Shown here piece after piece: positions 44,726 through 53,410 of a DNA stretch of 64,000 nt. Every line of letters starts with the position of its first letter. Position 1 is the first letter of the stretch. Source of the DNA: CBDFLD01 sp965249005 (GTDB lineage Bacteria; Acidobacteriota; UBA6911); NCBI GenBank assembly GCA_965249005.1, contig CBDFLD010000022.1, forward strand, positions 186,001 through 250,000, written 5' to 3'. The translations under genes and the position numbers were made by a program. The notes under the pieces are model-generated. The model had not been told where the DNA came from. It ran no database searches and worked only from the letters and a program-made list of their open reading frames with translations.

Positions 44726-45187
44726 CTACTGCATGGTTATGATCAGTGTCCTGCTTATATACTTCTTGTCGATAGCGTCCCGAAAGCGGGCTCGAATTGC
44801 GATTGTTCCAGCCACGCCTCCATCCTGTAAGGTTGAAACGACGCTTCCTCGAGGGGTCCAAAATGTTGCGCTAGTACCTCTAGCTAGATCAATGGTATGG
44901 TCTGTTCTCCCTGAATCCCATTCGGAAAAACCATTGTTCTCTTTCCAACGCGCAATCTCGACAGCCATCATTCTTAATTGATCTCGTGGATTAATGATCT
45001 TCAGTAACAGATGCTCCGCGCTGAGATACGGAGGCTGCCTATACGCTAGATTCCCTTTGATATCTCCGCTCTTGGGCGCTGTTGTCGACGAGTCCCAAAG
45101 GAACGATATATCGAGTGTAGAAAGACCAATAATCCGACGCCCGCCGTTACGATTGCAGTAACCTTGAGAATGCTCACAACATATCAT
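44726..45187 (-). CDS. unrecognised protein, possibly truncated
   Basis: A 153-residue frame with IIGLSTLDISFLWDSSTTAP, YRQPPYLSAEHLLLKII, RDQLRMMAVEIARWKENNGFSEWDSGRTDHTIDLARGT and TFWTPRGSVVST. The composition is protein-like and charged residues alternate with hydrophobics, but no family is recognised. The N-terminal end is close to the break where transposase sequence begins near 45193, so the start may be displaced. It lies 45 bases upstream of the HEPN-like gene on the same strand and could form a pair with it. Confidence 0.4.
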   Translation of the reverse strand: MICCEHSQGYCNRNGGRRIIGLSTLDISFLWDSSTTAPKSGDIKGNLAYRQPPYLSAEHLLLKIINPRDQLRMMAVEIARWKENNGFSEWDSGRTDHTIDLARGTSATFWTPRGSVVSTLQDGGVAGTIAIRARFRDAIDKKYISRTLIITMQ

Positions 45188-45193
45188 CCCCTA

Positions 45194-46161
45194 GGGTGAA
45201 GGGCAAGACCCTCGGGGTGGATGCGACCACTCTGGAAGCCAACGCGGCTTTGCGCAGCATTGTACGGCGGGATACCGGAGACAGTTACGAGACCTACTTG
45301 ACGAAACTGGCACAGGAATCGGGTATTGAGACACCGACCCGGGAGGATCTGGCGCGCATAGATCGCAAGCGGCCGAAGAAGGGTTCCAACGATGACTGGC
45401 AGCACCCGCAGGATCCGGACGCCCGCATCACCAAGATGAAGGACGGCCGCACGCATCTGGCTCACAAGGCCGAACACGCCGTGGATCTGGAAACCGGAGC
45501 GGTGGTTGGCATCACGGTTCAGGGAGCCAACCAGGGCGATACGACGACGATCAAGAAGACGCTCATTGAAGCGGCCGAACAACTCGAGGGTGTGCTGCCT
45601 GAAAGCGATAGACTGCAGGAGCTTGTGACCGACAAGGGATATCACAGCACGCAACTGGTAGAAGATCTCGAGCAACTGGAGATCCGAAGCTACATTTCCG
45701 AACCAAAGCGGGGTAAACGGCGGTGGCACGGGAACACCCGTGCGCGGGATGCCGTGTACCGAAATCGTAGACGTATCCGAGGAGAACGGGGAAAGCGCCT
45801 GCTTCGCCAACGGGGAGAACGACTGGAACGACCTTGTGCACACCTCTATGAAACAGGTGCAATGCGGCGGACATATCTCCGTGGTCATCCAAACATCCTC
45901 AAACGGTTGCTGCTTCATGTCGGTGCATTGAATCTCGGACTGCTGATGCGACAGCTGTATGGCGTGGGCACGCCGCGGAGTCTGCAGGGGCGTCTCTGCG
46001 CCTTTCTGACGCGTATCTTGGCCTTTTTCAGATGGTCGAGGTCGATCTCGGCCACTTTTTGGCCGAGGAAGACATCTGTAGATGAATTCCATCCAGTATG
46101 CACCAGGATCATCGTTGTCCGTGGATCTGTGCTCCATCCGGTTTTAGCCACGGGCTGCTAG
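45194..46161 (+). pseudogene. DDE transposase (IS1182/IS5-like), 5'-truncated
   Basis: The frame begins inside the catalytic domain (GKTLGVDATTLEANAALRS), continues with TKMKDGRTHLAHKAEHAVDLETGAVVG, TDKGYHS, and RRRIRGERGKRLLRQRGERLERPCAHLYETGAMRRTYLRG, and ends with NLGLLMRQLYGVGTP. About 100-150 N-terminal residues are missing, and the element's left end was not found. It is therefore inactive. A strong hairpin follows the stop. Confidence 0.8.
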
Positions 46162-46198
46162 CTTCCATTGCCTTGCTTCTGGGATGAGGATCTGGCTG

Positions 46199-46229
46199 CG
46201 CCCGGGATCCAAGACTACAATCCCGGGCG
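46199..46229. terminator. GC-rich 10-bp hairpin, possible terminator
   Basis: CGCCCGGGAT and ATCCCGGGCG are perfect 10-base arms around an 11-base loop, 38 bases after the truncated transposase stop. Only a weak T-rich stretch follows, so it may equally be an IS-end structure. Confidence 0.4.
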
Positions 46230-46411
46230 AAACCATTTTCATTTCTTCTTGCGCTTGCGATCCGGTGCCTGAGTCAGCGCCGAACCGGAGACGCTCTTGA
46301 CCGCTTTCGAAGTTTTCTTGCTTTTCAACAATTTCGATGCCTTTGAGGGCATCATGATTTCGCGCCGGCAGTAAACAGCCAAACGCGCCAGCTAACACGC
46401 CCATGCACCTG

Positions 46412-46459
46412 ACACGCGCTTTCCGCTCATTGAATTTCAACTAACAATAGCACTCACTC
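46412..46459 (-). repeat. IS256 left-end remnant, inverted
   Basis: 33 bases (46427-46459) are a perfect inverted copy of the IS256 left end at 42442, followed by a weaker match over GGAAAGCG. Nothing else of that element remains. The ammonium transporter frame terminates in this remnant. Confidence 0.85.
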
Positions 46460-48145
46460 GCGCTTCTTCACCGTGCGCGTTTGTTCCTCACAGGTTGCCT
46501 TCGCCGCAACCCTCCGTATCCGGACCACCATGGAACCGACAGGGATCGTGAGAGAGTAGAATTCATTGCGATGGAGGTTGATCGAGCTCAGATGGTTCCG
46601 AGACGCGCTCTCAAACCCAAGGTGGACGGCATACGGCGTCAGGTTCTTGCCTCGAAGCCTGTCGCGTGTCGAATAGACGATGTCGCTCGAGTCAGACCAG
46701 TTGGGGCAGCGATCGCGGTCTTCGATGTTTCCCTTAAAGACAGTCGGAACTCCCAAGAACGAAAATAACTTTGAATATTTCTCACTTAACTTGATGCTCA
46801 CCGCGATTACTGGAGCAAGGAGCGCGAGGATAGTCAGTAGCTTTATCGGATCCCACACGCCTAGGATCGTGGCAAAGATACCGGTTATGGGAATGCTAAG
46901 AATAAGTGTCCATCTCCACAATCGCTTTCTTAGGCGAAGATCGTCCGGGGCAACTTTTAACCCTCTCCAATCCCCCTCTGCTCGTAGGAGTTCGTTCGAG
47001 TTAGGAAAGTACATCAGGATCCAACAGATCACAATCATGTTAGCGGCCGTAAATGCAAACGCGAGGGACATGTCGAGTAGCTGCCATCCAAAGCATTTTT
47101 CCACAATCCCGGCGCAGCCTAATCCGGCAAGCCCACCGCCCAGGTGAACCGCGACGGCGTCGACTGTGTCAATCAGTCTCGAGTGCGCCATAGCCACGGA
47201 CACTACAGAACACGCCAGTCCACCGGTTGCGCCGACAGCGAGCGCCAAATAGGGTGTCGTCAGTATGTCGCCGCAGGCGGAGACCGCGACCATGCCAGCC
47301 ATTGTCCCAGAGAGCACATTAAATGCGTGGAAAGTGATCTGCTTGTTTGCCAGTACCTCATGTAGCCAGAATCTCGACCATAAGTAGGCTACGGCAGCGC
47401 CAGATGCTGCCGCAAGAATTGTGTTCTGGATATACGTAGCTGGGACGAAAGGAAAGTGATCTCCGACCCTACTCACAAGCTCTTTATAGGAAGTTATGCT
47501 CCCACCATTGAATCCCATCCATCCAATGACCAGAATTAGTACTCCCCCTGCTGCGAGATGCATCTTCTGGTCGCTTGAGCCGTGCGGTTCCACAACAGGT
47601 TTTCCTGTGGCGGGTGTTTTGGCGAAACAACTCGCAACAAGAGCTGCAGTCCCTCCTACGACATGTACTACCCCGGACCCCGCGAAGTCGTGCACGCGCC
47701 CATAGAGCCAGCCATTCTCGTGCCATATCCAATGGCCATGAATCGGATAAATGACACCAGCGATCAGGGCCGCTGCAACGACATTCGAGAAAAGAGTCGT
47801 TCGCCCTACTATTGCGCCGGAGATGATCGTAGCCGCCACCGACGCAAAGCCTGTTTGGAAAAAAAACCGTGCGACACTCCAATGCTTGGCACTGATTGTG
47901 CCCGGCATCCCACACAGTCCGCGCCATGAATCGCCGAACATCAGTGAATGCCCGACTAGCGTGTAGGCACAGCTGGACGCCAGAAACATCATGATATTCT
48001 TGGTCGCGATACCCGCAGTATGCTTCTCGAGAGCCCAACCACTTTCGAGGAGGTGGAATCCGTAGAGCATCATTAGAACAAGTCCTGAGCATTGCATCCA
48101 CCACAATTGGAGTATTAGCTCGTCGTGCTCGAGTATGTTAGTCAT
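46454..48145 (-). CDS. Amt/Rh-type ammonium transporter, 3' end altered by IS remnant
   Basis: 563 residues, with about 11 membrane segments over residues 1-430. Amt features: MQCSGLVLMMLYGFHLLESG, FFFQTGFASVAATIISGAI, WLYGRVHDFAGSGVVHVVGGTAALVA, GWMGFNGGS and a second-half DAVAVHLGGGLAG with the pore His. Residues 435-563 are a soluble C-terminal extension of unknown type. Its last residues (VKKRE) and stop come from the IS256 end remnant, so the natural tail has been lost. The start region lies about 100 bases beyond an attC-like site on the same strand. Confidence 0.82.
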   Translation of the reverse strand: MTNILEHDELILQLWWMQCSGLVLMMLYGFHLLESGWALEKHTAGIATKNIMMFLASSCAYTLVGHSLMFGDSWRGLCGMPGTISAKHWSVARFFFQTGFASVAATIISGAIVGRTTLFSNVVAAALIAGVIYPIHGHWIWHENGWLYGRVHDFAGSGVVHVVGGTAALVASCFAKTPATGKPVVEPHGSSDQKMHLAAGGVLILVIGWMGFNGGSITSYKELVSRVGDHFPFVPATYIQNTILAAASGAAVAYLWSRFWLHEVLANKQITFHAFNVLSGTMAGMVAVSACGDILTTPYLALAVGATGGLACSVVSVAMAHSRLIDTVDAVAVHLGGGLAGLGCAGIVEKCFGWQLLDMSLAFAFTAANMIVICWILMYFPNSNELLRAEGDWRGLKVAPDDLRLRKRLWRWTLILSIPITGIFATILGVWDPIKLLTILALLAPVIAVSIKLSEKYSKLFSFLGVPTVFKGNIEDRDRCPNWSDSSDIVYSTRDRLRGKNLTPYAVHLGFESASRNHLSSINLHRNEFYSLTIPVGSMVVRIRRVAAKATCEEQTRTVKKRE

Positions 48146-48245
48146 TTGGACTTCCGGCGGATAGGAAGTTCATAGAGGATTTGTACGCGGTATTGCCCGT
48201 CTTCATCGCTTCAATCCTTTTGTTTACGCTTTGTCATCAAGATAG

Positions 48246-48349
48246 CGACATAACGACTGAACGTTCAGCCGCAAGCCGCGCGAGCACACTGCTGCAAGTT
48301 TTGCATTACCGTTGCGCGCGGCTTGCCGGGCTGCAACGTTTTGTTAGGC
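48246..48349 (-). other. integron attC-like recombination site
   Basis: On the minus strand the site starts GCCTAAC (48343-48349) and ends GTTATGT (48248-48254), matching or nearly matching the two core boxes. Between them AACGTTGCAGCCCGGC... and its near-complement (48315-48340 and 48260-48282) form a long imperfect palindrome with unpaired bases, and a 32-base apical region. Length about 104 bases. This is the architecture of attC sites; the second box departs from GTTRRRY at one position. Confidence 0.65.
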
Positions 48350-48365
48350 AGTGTTCAGGCCCAGA

Positions 48366-48548
48366 TTACCATCCATACATTTCTTTATCGAACCAACCAG
48401 CAAGACGACTGTCAATCTCCTCGAAAAGCCCTTGTAGGTCGTAAGCCACAGGCACTCCTCCATTTATGCACCCGAGTAGGTACATGGGAGGCTCCTTAAC
48501 GTCTCTACTAATACAAGGGACGCAAAAGAGCGGTTTTTCGGAACTCAA
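48366..48548 (-). CDS. probable integron cassette ORF
   Basis: A short frame of at most 60 residues. TTG at 48548 is the first possible start and an internal ATG before YLLGCINGG is another. The product ends with VAYDLQGLFEEIDSRLAGWFDKEMYGW. The stop is 16 bases from the first core box of the attC-like site on the same strand, the usual spacing for a gene cassette. No family is recognised. The N-terminal half may be truncated. Confidence 0.5.
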   Translation of the reverse strand: MSSEKPLFCVPCISRDVKEPPMYLLGCINGGVPVAYDLQGLFEEIDSRLAGWFDKEMYGW

Positions 48549-49177
48549 AAATGGATTTCTTTGAAGGCCTGTTACTAAGTTACTGCATTATCATTGGATA
48601 CCAGAATAAACAAAGTGATCCAGCTATGCAGTTGTACTTTGGAAGACGGAATGCAACCGCCCGCAGGCGGATTTTCAGTAGACTGCTACAACGCTCGAAC
48701 CAAAGAACCGCTTTTATGGCGGTTTTTAGGTCTCGAAAATTGGCGGCAAAACTCGGGGCGTGAGGATTGGGTCGCGGGTTTTGGCGGATTTGATTGGAAT
48801 TTTGTGATGGTTGGAGGGTTTTGGGAGTGTGGTTCGGGGTCCCCAGGTAGTGTGTGTAGGTACGAGTCATCGTTTTTGAGGATGCTACAGGCTTCGTCGA
48901 GTTCGGCGGATATCACCTCAGGGGGGGAACCTTCTGGCCGAGAAGAGTGGGATCAGCCTGTAACCCGTATCATTGCTGACCCACACGTCTACGCGTCTTT
49001 CATCTTGACAAGTTTTTTTCTTAGGGATAGGCTCACTCCCACACAGTCAGGTAAGAGCGAAAATTCCAGTAGCCAAGCAGGGAGGTAATCCCCTCCGACG
49101 CAGGACTCCCTATCACCCTGAAATTGCCTCCCCTCCATCTCAACCTAGATAGGATAGCGACAACTGGCGTTGACGTT
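48549..49177. other. stretch without a recognisable gene
   Basis: Frames here are low in protein-like character. Two short hairpins, CCGCC/GGCGG near 48657-48670 and ACCGC/GCGGT at 48707-48723 followed by TTTT, could act as terminators on the plus strand. No second attC site was found. Confidence 0.35.
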
Positions 49178-49441
49178 ATGTTTAGCCCAATATTACGTGG
49201 CCTTCTTTTCTTTGTACTCATCGTATTAATAGTGCGCTTTGTGCATAGTGTCTTCGCCGGCAGAAGGAAGGTTTCCCCGGCAGCGTCACCCAAGCATTCC
49301 ATCTCCACCGTGAAGGATCCTATTTGTGGCCTGTACTTGGATCCCCGCTTGGCCGTCCGGATGAACTATAAAAACGAGGCCTACTATTTCTGCTCCGCCG
49401 AATGTCGCAAACAATTTGCTGGAAAAGTAGCTTCCGCTTAG
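49178..49441 (+). CDS. membrane-anchored YHS-domain protein
   Basis: The ATG at 49178 gives 87 residues: one N-terminal membrane segment (GLLFFVLIVLIVRFV), a short linker, then a YHS-type metal-binding domain, KDPICGLYLDPRLAVRMNY and AYYFCSAECRKQF. The three cysteines and following Lys-Gln-Phe match the TRASH/YHS fold seen in heavy-metal handling proteins. Alone in an IS-rich area; its metal and partner are unknown. A longer in-frame start at 49124 is less likely. Confidence 0.75.
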   Translation: MFSPILRGLLFFVLIVLIVRFVHSVFAGRRKVSPAASPKHSISTVKDPICGLYLDPRLAVRMNYKNEAYYFCSAECRKQFAGKVASA

Positions 49442-49644
49442 TTTTGCGTCATTTGACAGAGGGGGACCACTTGCTAGAATGGCTGTAGTTGCTTTCCCTA
49501 AATCATTTAATACCAACCTATTATGGCCATCACTAAAAAAGATTTCCTGGAAATTCTGGCTTAAGTCGGAAAAACGAGATTCTTTGCGATTTCGATTCCG
49601 AGATCGTGAGTCCACAGGATGAGTTCGGCTGGTGCCTTCCCGTC

Positions 49645-50163
49645 CTAATCTTTGAGTCGTGACCGCTCAAAATCAGCAAGCGCCATTTCCTTTGCCGGGC
49701 CATCGATGGCTCCCATATCAACGAGAATACCCCCCAACCGAGGCAGCTCCTCTTGCTGAATCTTGAGAAGGTGTGCCAGATCCTCTACCTTGAGATAGCC
49801 GGCTTCTACGGCGGTAACGCCAAACCTCACGTCAGCCTCCTTGCTCCACACGAGCGTCTTAAGCACTTGATCGACAGTCATTTTCCCCTCTTTTATAGCT
49901 AGTCTGCCGAGAGGAGTTCGCACCCTGAAAACGAGATCATCCGCATTATCGAACCGGCACACGATAATATCGATTTTCTGCGGTAGATAGGTACGGTCTT
50001 TCTGGCGATGATACTGAGTATTTAATCGATCCCATCTGAATGGCTCAATTGGTAAGGCACTAGTGGCCTGTAACACGTGAATTCGTAGTAATGATTCGTT
50101 GATTAGCTCCGTTGAACGTGCTTCCATGCGTACGACAGTGTGCAACACGTAATAGCAATTCAA
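49645..50163 (-). CDS. MshEN/GspE-N-like double-repeat protein, N-terminus uncertain
   Basis: The C-terminal 90 residues contain two copies of the short helical repeat seen in type II secretion/MshE N-domains: GRLAIKEGKMTVDQVLKTL and RFGVTAVEAGYLKVEDLAHLL with IQQEELPRLGGILVDMGAID. The N-terminal 35 residues are encoded by a MITE-like element (50058-50182), so the original start has been replaced or the gene cut. ATG at 49881 after GAGGGG is an alternative start for a 78-residue form. It may once have been part of a larger regulatory or secretion ATPase. Confidence 0.5.
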   Translation of the reverse strand: MNCYYVLHTVVRMEARSTELINESLLRIHVLQATSALPIEPFRWDRLNTQYHRQKDRTYLPQKIDIIVCRFDNADDLVFRVRTPLGRLAIKEGKMTVDQVLKTLVWSKEADVRFGVTAVEAGYLKVEDLAHLLKIQQEELPRLGGILVDMGAIDGPAKEMALADFERSRLKD

Positions 50164-50182
50164 CTGTTACACGCCACTAGTG
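50058..50182. repeat. MITE-like short inverted-repeat element
   Basis: 125 bases bounded by CACTAGTGGC and GCCACTAGTG. The inverted match extends inwards with few mismatches to about 28 bases (TGTAACA, TGAATT shared). No coding capacity. Size and structure suggest a miniature element mobilised by a full IS elsewhere. Confidence 0.6.
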
Positions 50183-50442
50183 TAGAAGACGTGCGAGATA
50201 TCTGAAGGTACAGCTCAAGAAACATCGACCAGTTGGTTGGTCTGTTGATGTAGCCTGCAAACCATTATGGGCATTCTGACAATCTCCGCTCAGTAATCTA
50301 GTTGTACTCGACGCAACTCGCGCTTTTTCAAAGGCACATTGTTCGACAATGAAGCATGGGCGTCGTTGTTCGATTTTTCTTCTTCCGATCTGTGCCACGT
50401 GAAACCCCACGTGCCAATAGGAGCGTTCTCTGCACTCCCCTG

Positions 50443-50632
50443 ACCTCACGCCAGGGCGAGTTGTTCCCGCGGCTCGGCTTCATTGTCACGACATGGTCTC
50501 GGAAGGCTGGTCAAGCACGGGCGGCACTACGGGTTGCTCTTGGCCGAGGCGAGGTACGTGCCAATTTGCTTTCTCTCAGGAAGGGACGTCGAGTACTATA
50601 TGGGGAAACGAGATCCAAATTGGAAATTCTGG
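50443..50632 (+). mobile_element. IS1380 type I-related remnant, right part
   Basis: Patches match the 3' half of the type I transposase gene (CCAGGGCGAGTTGTTCCC, CGGAAGGCTGGTCAAGCAC) with internal deletions. The segment ends in CAAATTGGAAATTCTGG, a variant of the type I right end. It stops 23 bases before the start codon of the next gene. Confidence 0.75.
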
Positions 50633-50655
50633 TTCATTCGAAAGGCCATACAGAC

Positions 50656-52182
50656 ATGGGCGTGCTCCGTTGTTTGTTTTCCATCCTGTTTCTGATCTTA
50701 CTGGTGACTCCATCGGTTTTGCCGGCACAGGAGATCAAGGTGAACTGCAGCAGGAGCGCGGGTCGGCTGAAGGGCCTCCACCGGCATTTCTGCGGTGGAC
50801 CTGCGCTGCTGGCCAATCCGCAGAAATTGAAGCCCTTCCTCGAGCAGATCGATGCCTCCATTCTCCGGGTGTGGCTGCTGGGTCAACCCGATTACTTCAC
50901 CGGAACCACGCTCGAGGATGCCCGGAATCCTGAAAAGTACAACTTCGCCCGATTCGTCCAGCCTGTGGTGTTGGCGGAAAGGCTGGGCCTGGAGTTGTTC
51001 CCCACGGTGGCCACGGTGCCGGCGAGCCTTTCCCGAGCGGGCGAGGTTCGGGGTCCGCCGGTAGACCTCGATGTTTTTGCGGAAGTGATCCGGCATGTGG
51101 TTCTTCACCTGACCCAGGGCTGGGCGGATGGGCACCATTTCAAGATCCGGTACTGGGACATCTGGAATGAGCCGGACATGTCCGATGTGGCAAGGTTCGG
51201 CGCTGGCTTCTATACGGGCACAAAGGAAGATTATTTCAAGCTCTATGAGGCTGTATCACGGGCGATCAAATCCCTGGATCCTCCCTCCGAGGGATGGGAG
51301 TACAAGGTCGGAGGCGCAGCTCTGGCCCGTCTGGACTGGGCCGAGGACTTCTTGAAATACTGCGACGAAAATGAGCTTTCGCTCGACTTCTTTTCCTTTC
51401 ATTCCTATCAGAATGACCCGAAGGCCATCGAGGCAATCGTTCTGAAAGCGGATGAGATCCTCCACCGATTTCCACGCTATGAAGGGGCGGAACTGATTCT
51501 GAACGAATGGAACATGCAGCTCGATTTCTCCCTGTTGAAACCGGAAGCAAAAAACCACAGTAAAAACATGCTGGATCTCATCTCCGATCCCAGGTTTTCT
51601 TCTCCCGAAGGCGCGATCCACATGGCCCACACCTTGATTCTACTCGAGCGGTCGCCTCTTTCCATGGGCGGGCACTTCAACCTCGCCGACAGCGGCAGAA
51701 CCCACATGGGCGTCATTGCCTGCCCGGATGTCCCCTTTCCGCCGGCCCCTCCAGAGAAACGGAGAGAGCTCAGAAACGCTCCCTACCGGCCCAAGATGAA
51801 ATTCCATGCTCTCCGCATGTTCAAGATTCTCGGCGATACGCCGAAACTCTTCGATGCTGAAATCCACGGAGAAAACATCGAGGCCCTGACCGGGATGTCC
51901 GAGGACGGTAGCCGAGTGGGAATCCTGATCGTCCATTGGGGCGACAAGGAAGGGACGATAGATCTCGCGGTGCATGCCTTGCCCTGGAAGAGCGGCAAAT
52001 ACCAATGGATTCAGCGCAATCTGTCGACTGCGTCCGAGGGCGAGGAGGATCCGATTGAAGAAGTCGCTTCAGGAACCGCAGCCGGTGGGGAATTCAATCA
52101 GACGGTCTCGGCGCCGGGACAGAGCCTCGTCTTCATTCAACTCGAGGCTACCCCTGCCCGAGCCTCTCCCGTCCGCGATTGA
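50656..52182 (+). CDS. GH39-like secreted glycoside hydrolase
   Basis: The ATG at 50656 begins a 508-residue protein with a signal peptide (to about VLPAQ, residue 25). The barrel has the clan GH-A pair: acid/base E172 in WDIWNEPDM and nucleophile E284 in ILNEWNM, at the strand-4 and strand-7 spacing expected for GH39 beta-xylosidases and related enzymes. FFSFHSYQND and SMGGHFNLAD follow. The C-terminal 130 residues form a beta domain. A frame extension upstream is merely IS remnant. The IS end lies 23 bases upstream, so the original promoter has been cut away and expression may depend on the IS. Confidence 0.75.
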   Translation: MGVLRCLFSILFLILLVTPSVLPAQEIKVNCSRSAGRLKGLHRHFCGGPALLANPQKLKPFLEQIDASILRVWLLGQPDYFTGTTLEDARNPEKYNFARFVQPVVLAERLGLELFPTVATVPASLSRAGEVRGPPVDLDVFAEVIRHVVLHLTQGWADGHHFKIRYWDIWNEPDMSDVARFGAGFYTGTKEDYFKLYEAVSRAIKSLDPPSEGWEYKVGGAALARLDWAEDFLKYCDENELSLDFFSFHSYQNDPKAIEAIVLKADEILHRFPRYEGAELILNEWNMQLDFSLLKPEAKNHSKNMLDLISDPRFSSPEGAIHMAHTLILLERSPLSMGGHFNLADSGRTHMGVIACPDVPFPPAPPEKRRELRNAPYRPKMKFHALRMFKILGDTPKLFDAEIHGENIEALTGMSEDGSRVGILIVHWGDKEGTIDLAVHALPWKSGKYQWIQRNLSTASEGEEDPIEEVASGTAAGGEFNQTVSAPGQSLVFIQLEATPARASPVRD

Positions 52183-52334
52183 CTTCCCATCATCGCTTGC
52201 TGGTACCCATCTTCTCAATTTGCAGGATTTGCGAATCTGCGAGATTTTTTGAACTTACCAAGTTATATTATAATTTCCTTATTCAACCCAGTGCCGTTAA
52301 TACGAGATAATATGTGGCCGTATGAGGGAGGGTG

Positions 52335-52835
52335 ATGATCGTCCGGTGCACGCGGAAGCTCGGCGCAGAGTTGGAAGTGAGGCACCAGGACCTTGAACCC
52401 GCTCCCGTAAACCCAGCGACATTTGAGGATTGGCACGCCAACCTTGTTCGAATCGACCGTCGCAAATGCTTGTTGCTCGTTGATTCCAAGACCCTGTTCA
52501 CCTTCCTCGTTCCCGGGGTTCTGCGTCGGGATCTAGCGCCCTTCGGTGAACTGCTCACGACTCATTTGGCGGAGGCTCTCTTCGCGCACTTGGTTGAACT
52601 AAACAATGTGCCGGTGCTGTTGACGAGATCGCCAGTCGTGTTTGCTCCCACGAATAGCCGAAAGGTGTTGGGCTCGATGAACGAATACGCGTTCCTCTTC
52701 AAGCGCCATATTGACTGTGCGGGAGGTCTGCAGGGTATTGATTTGCGCGCCCTCCACAGAAGAATGAACGAGACACCCATGCGAATGCTTGGGCACGACA
52801 CCGCGATTGACAGGGTCAGGAACGAGTTCGCGTAG
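52335..52835 (+). CDS. DUF6933-type protein
   Basis: A 166-residue protein with MIVRCTRKLG at the start, DWHANLVRIDRRKCLLLVDSKTLFTFLVPGVLRRDLAPFGELL in the middle and a helical end. This pattern matches a widely scattered small family (DUF6933) with no known function, often carried on accessory DNA. GGGAGG precedes the start by a few bases. It follows the GH39-like gene by 150 bases but has its own short intergenic region. Confidence 0.7.
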   Translation: MIVRCTRKLGAELEVRHQDLEPAPVNPATFEDWHANLVRIDRRKCLLLVDSKTLFTFLVPGVLRRDLAPFGELLTTHLAEALFAHLVELNNVPVLLTRSPVVFAPTNSRKVLGSMNEYAFLFKRHIDCAGGLQGIDLRALHRRMNETPMRMLGHDTAIDRVRNEFA

Positions 52836-53410
52836 TTCGATGATAGAGGCTACCTGCGTCGGCGTCAGGTTTTCGGGAGGGCCGTGCGCGAAGGGTCATA
52901 TGGTCGGGCAACGGCCACGGAGAGTGCAGAGCAAGAATGATACGGCTGCGCGAAAGAGTCCGCGAGAATCCGGTTTCAAAGTGGGGCGAGCGCTGCCTGG
53001 AGCACACTCCTGCCCGGGTCGCGGTTCTGGCCGGACGCACGGAAGAGCGACCCGCCGGGTTTTGACGCTCGAAACGATTTGCGAAGTGGAAAGATTATTG
53101 GGAATGGAAGGCTGACGGCGGAGGCTTGTGAATCAGATCGTCGAGCTTGACGATCAAGTCGGCCAGCAAGGTGGAGTCTTTTCCTTCCATCAGGGCGACG
53201 GTAACATACTTCTTTCCATCTTAAAGCGTTAGATCTTCCTGCATCGAATCGGGCGCTGCGAAGATCGACGCGAGGGTCTATTGATGTTGTGGCCGCCAGC
53301 GAAGCAGAATGACTTGCGCGGGGCCAGGTACTCAAGCACAGTCTTTTGCTCTTGTTTCCCACCCGAGTTATGAAAACTCCGGTTCCGCCGGGGGCACAGT
53401 GGGAGAGGAC
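52836..53410. other. stretch with only decayed coding sequence
   Basis: Apart from the fragment at 53095-53220, no frame looks protein-like. Several frames on both strands are open for 70-200 codons but are rich in Arg/Ser/Pro, typical of non-coding GC-rich sequence. Confidence 0.4.
53095..53220 (-). pseudogene. C-terminal fragment, serine-hydrolase-like
   Basis: 41 residues, DGKKYVTVALMEGKDSTLL, ADLIVKLDDLIH then a short tail and stop. The first part resembles the last strand and helix of class A beta-lactamase-related serine hydrolases. A stop codon lies directly upstream in frame. Identification is tentative. Confidence 0.3.

Noticed and set aside
42442..46459. Composite transposon bounded by two complete IS256 copies
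   Set aside because: The right-hand element is only about 48 bases of one end, and the left IS256 has its own complete 8-base duplication.
48657..48727. Two small hairpins as terminators of a real gene
   Set aside because: No credible plus-strand gene ends in front of them, so they are mentioned only as structure.
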